64,000 nt of DNA, from assembly GCA_964634815.1 (NCBI GenBank), contig CAZWMD010000014.1:1-64000 (forward strand). The letters are read 5' to 3'. This stretch comes from JALZVT01 sp964634815 (lineage in GTDB: Bacteria; Pseudomonadota; Gammaproteobacteria; Pseudomonadales; Azotimanducaceae). This document shows, piece by piece, positions 59,222 to 64,000 of this stretch (position 1 is the stretch's first letter; the number at the start of each line of letters is the position of its first letter). Under the pieces are notes generated by a model that did no database searches, was not told the origin of the DNA, and was given only the letters and a program-made list of their open reading frames with translations. Position numbers and translations under genes: made by a program.

Positions 59222-62200
59222 TGCTCGAAGTATTTCGATTTGAGTGTCGGTATCAGCTGCGCTCGCCACTGTTTTTGTCGATTGCGCTGGTCTGGTTCTT
59301 GCTGGCATTTTTTGTGATGGCCTCCGAAAGCGTCCAGATTGGAGGCATTGCCGATAACCTGAATCTCAATGCCTCGCACAGCATTATTTCTGCGCACTAT
59401 GTGCTGTCGATTATTGGAATGTTTGCAGCTGTGGCCTTTGTGGCGAGTGCGATAACCAGGGATCAGGAAGCAGGTACTGATGAGCTTCTTTACGCCACAG
59501 GAGTAAGTGAATCTGCGTATCTCTTTGGGCGTTTTGCCGGCGGAACCCTGTTTGCCACGCTGGCTGTTTTGGCTGGTGTAGCGGGTTCGCTGGTAGGCTC
59601 TTTTATGCCCTGGCTTGATCCGGAGCGAGTGGGTGATTTTTCGTTGGCACCCTATGGTTTTGCTGCCTTTGCTGTGGTGCTGCCAAACATGTTTGTTATC
59701 TGCGGCCTGTTTTTTGCTGTTGCCGCGCTCACACGATCGATGATGGCGGCATACCTTACGGCACTTGGATTTCTCATACTGTTTGTCGTTGTTGCCGCAA
59801 ACACCAATCCTGAGTCGATCTCAACCCTGGCTCTGGGTGGTCCTTTTGGGCAGGTTGCCTTTGAGGAACTGACGCGTTACTGGACCGTCGCGGAGCGCAA
59901 TTATCAGGTGCCTGCCTTCACGGGTACGCTGCTCTACAATCGCTTGATCTGGGCTGGGCTCGCCCTGCTTGCGTTGCTGCTAACGCGGCTGTTGTACCGT
60001 TTCCGGCTGGGGGGTAAAGGCGCAGGCAGAAGAGACAGCAAAAGTTTGTCACCGCCGCAGCTGAGGGCCTTTAATGCCGAACCCGAGCATAGCCCGCAGG
60101 TTGTTTGGCGGCAGTTGCTCTCGTTAACGCGCATCGATATATCGGGCATCGTCAAGAGCGCACCTTTTTATGTATTGCTGGCGTTTGGCATGTTCAATGT
60201 CACGGGTGGGTTTCTGGCGGCGATGGAGTCGACTTTTGGCACGCCGGTTTATCCTGTAACTGAGGTGGTCAGTCGAGCTGTTGGCAGTAACTTCTCGTTT
60301 GTCGTTTTATTGATTCTTCTGTACTACGCCGGTGAACTGGTGCATCGCGAGCGTCAGCTGAGAGTTGATCAGATTATTGATGCAACACCTTTTCCGTCTG
60401 GTGCTGCGGTTGCTGCCAAAGTACTGGCGCTATGGTTTGTTATCACTGCACTGTTTGTCACAGTAATTTTAGCCGGCGTGCTGTTGCAGGCGCTGCATGG
60501 CTACACAAATTTTGCACCAGCCATTTATCTCACCGATGTGCTTGGCGTTATTGGTGGCTCCTTCTATTTCTGGGCGATTATTGCGGTCTTTGTGCAGTCT
60601 GTATCGCCGGGAAAATTTGTTGGCATGCTGATCTTGCTGCTGATATTTATTGGTACAGAGGTGCTTGCCAACTTCGGCTTTGAGCACGTTTTGTACTCAT
60701 TGTCTCTTCCCAGTGCGCCGTTTTCCGCGATGAATGGCTACGGACACTTTCTTGAACCACTTTTGACCGTGGCGGCGTACCTTGCCGGGTTGGGAGTACT
60801 TGTATTCATTGGGACTCACCTGCTCTATCCGCGAGGTCTGCAGAGTATTTCGGAGCGTGTGAGTCATGCAGGCGTTCGATTTACTGCCCCCGTGCGTCAG
60901 GCTGCCGTGTTGGCCTTTGTTGCAACCCTGGCACTCGGAGGCTGGATTTTCCACAACACCGTTGTTGTGAACGAGTACAGGACCAATGATGATCTAGAGC
61001 TGCAAAGAGCAGAGTACGAGCGGTCTTATCGTAAATACCTTGAGGTGCCGCTCCCTTCTGTTGCAACGCTGAATGTTGAGATTCATTTGGTGCCTGAGGA
61101 GCGACGGCTGGAGTCACTGGGTCGAATCAGGCTGATCAACGAGACTGAGCAGGAGATCGCTGAGTTACCTTTGTCAATACCGCCGCATCTCAACATCAAT
61201 AGTTTGCAGGTTGCTGGGGCGCGTCAAACCTTTGCAGACGAAGTCCTGGGTTTTTACATCTATACCTTTGAAGAGCCCATGCAACCAGGCACGCAGGCTG
61301 AGGCCCAGTGGGATTTGACCTGGTCGCATAGTGGGTTCGAGAATTCGAACTCTTCAACTCGCCTGGTTCACAATGGGACCTTTGTGAACAACAGCGAGAT
61401 CATGCCAGCACCTGGTTACGACCGTGATCGCGAACTGCAAGACAACAATGTCCGTCGCCAGCACGATCTTGAGCCGTTGATCAGAATGCACAAGCTGGAA
61501 GATCGGAGCCGTCGGGTTAGCTCGATTTTTGGTCGTCGGCGTACCAAATTTGAAGCCATTGTGAGTACTGCACCCGATCAAACTGCGGTGGCGCCCGGCT
61601 ATCTCGCAGCGCAATGGCAAGAGGACGGTCGGGCATTCTTTAAATATGTGATGGATAAGCCCATTTGGCCTTTTGTCTCGGTGTTGTCAGCGCGCTACAA
61701 GCAGGTCAAAGACACCTGGGTTAATCCGGATGGTGGCGATGATGTCGAGCTTGCGGTGCTGTTTGACGAGCAACATCCTTACAATGTGCAACGCATGCTC
61801 GAAGGCAGCAAGAAATCTCTCGACTACTTCCATAGAGAGTTTAGCGCTTATCAATACCGACAGTTTCGTATCCTGGAGTTTCCTGGATATCAGCGGTTTG
61901 CCCAGTCTTTCCCGAATACCATTCCATACTCTGAACGAATTGGGTTTATTTCAGATCTGCGAGATCCTGCAGATATTGATTTTGTGTTCTACGTGACGGC
62001 CCATGAGCTCGCCCATCAATGGTGGGGGCATCAGGTGACGGGCGCGGATGTACAGGGACAGTCAATGATCATTGAAACCCTGGCACAGTACTCGGCGCTG
62101 ATGGTAATGGAGCGTGAGTATGGGGCGCCAAAGATGCGTCGTTTCCTAAAGTACGAGCTCGACAGTTATCTGAGCTCGCGAGGTACGGAGCTAATCGAAG

Positions 62201-62799
62201 AGCTGCCGTTGCTTCGGGTTGAAGACCAGGGCTATATTCACTATCGCAAAGGCAGCCTTGCGATGTATGCCTTAAAGGAAGCGATTGGTGAGGCCAAGGT
62301 CAACGCGGCATTGCGCCGCTTTCTGGCGGTTTATGCATTTAATGAGAATGACTACCCAACCTCTGCCGATCTAATCGACGAATTTCGAGCCCAGGCTGGG
62401 CCAGAGCATAGTGAGTTGATTAGCGATCTGTTCGAAAAAATCACGCTTTTTGATCTGTCAGTTGCTGAGGTTTCGGTGGTGGAAATAGAGGGCGAATTTG
62501 AGGTCACCGCTCAGGTTCGGGCGAGCAAGTATTATGCAGATGGAAAGGGTAATGAGACGGAGGTACCCCTTAATGCTGAGCTTGAACTGGCGGTGTTTCC
62601 CAAACCCTCTCCTGCGCAACAGAAAACCATGAACAATTCTGATCTGCCGCCACCGCTGATGCTCACCAAACGCACATTATCTAGCGGCGAGCAGACCTTT
62701 GTCTTTCGGGTGCAAGACGAGCCAGCACGTGTGGGTATAGACCCCTACAATAAAATGATCGACCGTAATCCGGACGATAACCTCCGCTGGGTGAATTAG
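59221..62799 (+). CDS. ABC-2 permease fused to M1-family metallopeptidase
   Basis: 1192 residues. The first half (about 1-590) has around 12 membrane helices in two ABC-2-like sets, each starting at an FxFxx-type cytoplasmic helix (ECRYQLRSPLFLS near 7; LTRIDISGIVKSAPFY near 305). A final helix near 565-585 leads into the soluble M1 domain. That domain has HELAH with His928 and His932, and Glu952 in IIETLAQY, the zinc ligands of gluzincin aminopeptidases. LAVLF-type N-terminal beta strands precede it. The peptidase would face the periplasm. The transported substrate could be a peptide cleaved on export. Confidence 0.9.
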   Translation: MLEVFRFECRYQLRSPLFLSIALVWFLLAFFVMASESVQIGGIADNLNLNASHSIISAHYVLSIIGMFAAVAFVASAITRDQEAGTDELLYATGVSESAYLFGRFAGGTLFATLAVLAGVAGSLVGSFMPWLDPERVGDFSLAPYGFAAFAVVLPNMFVICGLFFAVAALTRSMMAAYLTALGFLILFVVVAANTNPESISTLALGGPFGQVAFEELTRYWTVAERNYQVPAFTGTLLYNRLIWAGLALLALLLTRLLYRFRLGGKGAGRRDSKSLSPPQLRAFNAEPEHSPQVVWRQLLSLTRIDISGIVKSAPFYVLLAFGMFNVTGGFLAAMESTFGTPVYPVTEVVSRAVGSNFSFVVLLILLYYAGELVHRERQLRVDQIIDATPFPSGAAVAAKVLALWFVITALFVTVILAGVLLQALHGYTNFAPAIYLTDVLGVIGGSFYFWAIIAVFVQSVSPGKFVGMLILLLIFIGTEVLANFGFEHVLYSLSLPSAPFSAMNGYGHFLEPLLTVAAYLAGLGVLVFIGTHLLYPRGLQSISERVSHAGVRFTAPVRQAAVLAFVATLALGGWIFHNTVVVNEYRTNDDLELQRAEYERSYRKYLEVPLPSVATLNVEIHLVPEERRLESLGRIRLINETEQEIAELPLSIPPHLNINSLQVAGARQTFADEVLGFYIYTFEEPMQPGTQAEAQWDLTWSHSGFENSNSSTRLVHNGTFVNNSEIMPAPGYDRDRELQDNNVRRQHDLEPLIRMHKLEDRSRRVSSIFGRRRTKFEAIVSTAPDQTAVAPGYLAAQWQEDGRAFFKYVMDKPIWPFVSVLSARYKQVKDTWVNPDGGDDVELAVLFDEQHPYNVQRMLEGSKKSLDYFHREFSAYQYRQFRILEFPGYQRFAQSFPNTIPYSERIGFISDLRDPADIDFVFYVTAHELAHQWWGHQVTGADVQGQSMIIETLAQYSALMVMEREYGAPKMRRFLKYELDSYLSSRGTELIEELPLLRVEDQGYIHYRKGSLAMYALKEAIGEAKVNAALRRFLAVYAFNENDYPTSADLIDEFRAQAGPEHSELISDLFEKITLFDLSVAEVSVVEIEGEFEVTAQVRASKYYADGKGNETEVPLNAELELAVFPKPSPAQQKTMNNSDLPPPLMLTKRTLSSGEQTFVFRVQDEPARVGIDPYNKMIDRNPDDNLRWVN

Positions 62800-62801
62800 C
62801 T

Positions 62802-63217
62802 TTGGCAGAACAAGAACAACAGCAAGAAGAGCAAGAAGCTCAGCATAACGAGCTGATCGCTTTGGCCAATCAAGTCATGCCGTTNNNNNNNNNNNNNNNN
62901 NNNNNNNNNNNNNNNNNNNNNNNNNNNNNNNNNNNNNNNNNNNNNNNNNNNNNNNNNNNNNNNNNNNNNNNNNNNNNNNNNNNNAGCAAGAAGCTCAGCA
63001 TAACGAGCTGATCGCTTTGGCCAATCAAGTCATGCCGTTTGGAAAGTACCGAGGTGAGTTATTGCTGAACCTGCCGGAGCCCTATCTGGTCTGGTTTAAC
63101 GGGCAAGGGTTCCCGAAAGGCGTGCTGGGCGAGCGAATGGCTGCAATGTACAGCATTAAGGTCAATGGTTTGGAGAAGTTGCTGAAGCCCCTGATCAAGC
63201 CAGACGAGACAGACTAG
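62802..63217 (+). CDS. DUF3820 family small protein, interrupted by an assembly gap
   Basis: A 100-N gap splits this gene. Both sides carry the same 55 bases, and collapsing them gives an 86-residue protein starting at TTG 62802, 2 bp after the permease stop. The N-terminus is a Gln/Glu-rich tail (AEQEQQQEEQEAQHNE). The DUF3820 domain follows: MPFGKYRGELLLNLPEPYLVW, then FNGQGFPKGVLGERMAAMYSIKVNGLEKLLKPL. No function is established for the family, though a quorum-sensing-linked virulence role has been proposed for some members. A start at 63017 after the gap would give a domain-only protein. Confidence 0.8.
62830..63039. repeat. Scaffold gap with 55-bp identical flanks (second)
   Basis: Bases 62830-62884 and 62985-63039 are identical over 55 positions, with 100 N between. 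The duplicate length equals that of the gap at 17987-18196, which points to one assembly k-mer. A 9-bp tandem repeat (CAAGAAGAG/CAAGAAGCT) lies at the left edge. Confidence 0.9.
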
Positions 63218-63369
63218 CTCGTCCGGACCGCACCTGCCCTTGACTTGGAGCGACTTTGCACGCATTGTGCGGCGCTTCTACACCTCCGCAGACGTTTGCC
63301 ACCGGTAGATTTGACGTCGCGATAGATTGCGCTCTGGTTAACACCAATCCTGACCACTCAGCCCTCCGG

Positions 63370-63397
63370 CAAGCTGGAAAGAACAAGCTGGAAAGAA
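63370..63397. repeat. 14-bp tandem duplication
   Basis: CAAGCTGGAAAGAA occurs twice head to tail in the 258 bp between the DUF3820 gene and the helicase. No gene was assigned here. Confidence 0.9.
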
Positions 63398-63475
63398 AAA
63401 GACGCGCATCTTTTTACAGACACTGCACAAACGTTGCACTATCGGGCCGCGTTATTGCGTTGCTCGGATACTATT

Positions 63476-64000
63476 TTGACAGAACAAACTTTTGCGTCGT
63501 TAGACCTCGACGAGCGCCTGCTGCGCGCGCTGGATAAAATCGGTTACGTACAGCCTACACCTATTCAGGAACAGTCAATACCAGCCTTGTTGGCAGGACA
63601 AGATTTACTGGGAATCGCCCAAACCGGCACAGGCAAGACAGCCGCTTTTTCCCTGCCTTTGCTGCAGATACTTGCAGAGAGTAAGCGAACGCCAAAAGCG
63701 CCTGGCGCTCTGATTCTTGCGCCGACTCGCGAGTTGGCTATCCAGATTTTTGAAGAACTGAAGTCTTTTGGTGCGCATATGGCTTTGCGCTCGGCCTGTA
63801 TTTTTGGCGGGGTTGGGCAAAACCCGCAGATCAAACTCTTGCGACAAGGCATTGATATTCTGGTTGCAACACCTGGACGGCTGCTGGATCTGGCTAACCA
63901 GAAGCATCTGGAACTTTCCAACGTCTCCCTGCTGGTTTTGGATGAAGCTGATCGTCTTTTAGATATGGGCTTCATTCGGGATGTTAAGAAAATAGTCGCC
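63476..64000 (+). CDS. DEAD-box RNA helicase (5' part; runs off the window)
   Basis: 175 residues from TTG 63476 to the window end, with no stop. Motifs in order: FASLDLDERLLRAL (N-terminal), Q motif GYVQPTPIQEQSIP, motif I AQTGTGKT, Ia APTRELAIQ, GG in FGGVGQNPQ, Ib TPGRLLDL, and motif II LDEADRLLDMGF. It is most like RhlE/RhlB-type helicases that unwind structured RNA in ribosome assembly or decay. The start codon is the only candidate that keeps the Q-motif spacing. No clear ribosome site was seen. The exact paralogue cannot be decided from the N-terminal half. Confidence 0.9.
   Translation, partial: MTEQTFASLDLDERLLRALDKIGYVQPTPIQEQSIPALLAGQDLLGIAQTGTGKTAAFSLPLLQILAESKRTPKAPGALILAPTRELAIQIFEELKSFGAHMALRSACIFGGVGQNPQIKLLRQGIDILVATPGRLLDLANQKHLELSNVSLLVLDEADRLLDMGFIRDVKKIVA

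Noticed and set aside
63256..63537. A 93-residue open frame ahead of the helicase
   Set aside because: Its sequence is Arg-rich and low in order, it overlaps the helicase start in another frame, and it contains the 14-bp duplication.
1..64000. CRISPR array, tRNA, rRNA, prophage or insertion sequence
   Set aside because: No regularly spaced repeats of 25-40 bp, cloverleaf patterns, transposases or phage genes were seen. Tandem units found are all 9-15 bp without spacers.

Overview
The window looks like part of a draft or metagenome-assembled chromosome of a Gram-negative bacterium, most likely a marine-type gammaproteobacterium. That inference rests on a TonB-dependent receptor, a chaperone-usher pilus, an MltB-type murein hydrolase, many lipoproteins, and DUF2058, DUF3820, YchJ, Uup and UrcA relatives, together with a dense set of acyl-CoA, SDR and CoA-transferase genes typical of lipid- or steroid-degrading marine lineages. 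No rRNA, tRNA, IS element, prophage or CRISPR array was found. Two runs of 100 N (18042-18141 and 62885-62984) are scaffold joins. Each is flanked by an exact 55-bp direct repeat, and removing one copy plus the Ns restores a single open frame in both genes.

Layout. 1-17 kb: VOC protein, CaiB/BaiF CoA-transferase, large TonB-dependent receptor, UDP-sugar epimerase, large secreted protein, GFA protein, GPH-type transporter, acyl-CoA dehydrogenase, SDR, DUF2058 protein, second CoA-transferase, DUF1801 protein, and a DUF35 + Ltp2-like thiolase pair (probable acyl side-chain aldolase). 17-22.5 kb: ECF sigma / anti-sigma / DUF4097 operon and two tandem DUF4397 lipoproteins. 22.5-28.5 kb: FAD oxidoreductase, UbiE-like methyltransferase, PlsC-like and WS/DGAT acyltransferases (storage lipid), SDR, small lipoprotein. 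28.8-33.3 kb: tightly overlapping operon of a secreted protein of unknown function, GT-C-like membrane protein, GtrB/ArnC-like glycosyltransferase and two ArnE/ArnF-like flippase subunits, which looks like an envelope-glycan modification system. 33-37 kb: third CoA-transferase, MltB, DUF454-like and UrcA-like proteins.

37-43.7 kb: chaperone and TcfC-like usher on the plus strand, facing three paralogous pilins on the minus strand, plus a basic secreted protein. 43.6-47.3 kb: minus-strand group PhyH, SDR, ArsC and a thioredoxin-like protein interrupted by one in-frame UGA exactly at the first redox position of a C-G-C type motif. A 6-bp stem with a CGUGU loop lies 20 nt downstream, so this is a strong selenoprotein candidate. 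47.3-56.5 kb: Uup ABC-F, YchJ-like protein, JmjC/cupin + GNAT + Coq4-like group, three SDRs, NIPSNAP lipoprotein, second PhyH. 56.5-58 kb: AT-rich, repeat-bearing region and a ParA/ribbon-helix-helix partition-like pair. 58.3-64 kb: ABC ATPase, ABC permease fused to an M1 metallopeptidase, DUF3820 protein, and the 5' part of a DEAD-box helicase.

A recurring feature is 9-14 bp tandem duplication at gene borders, including both assembly breakpoints. All functional calls come from reading motifs; no database search was possible.
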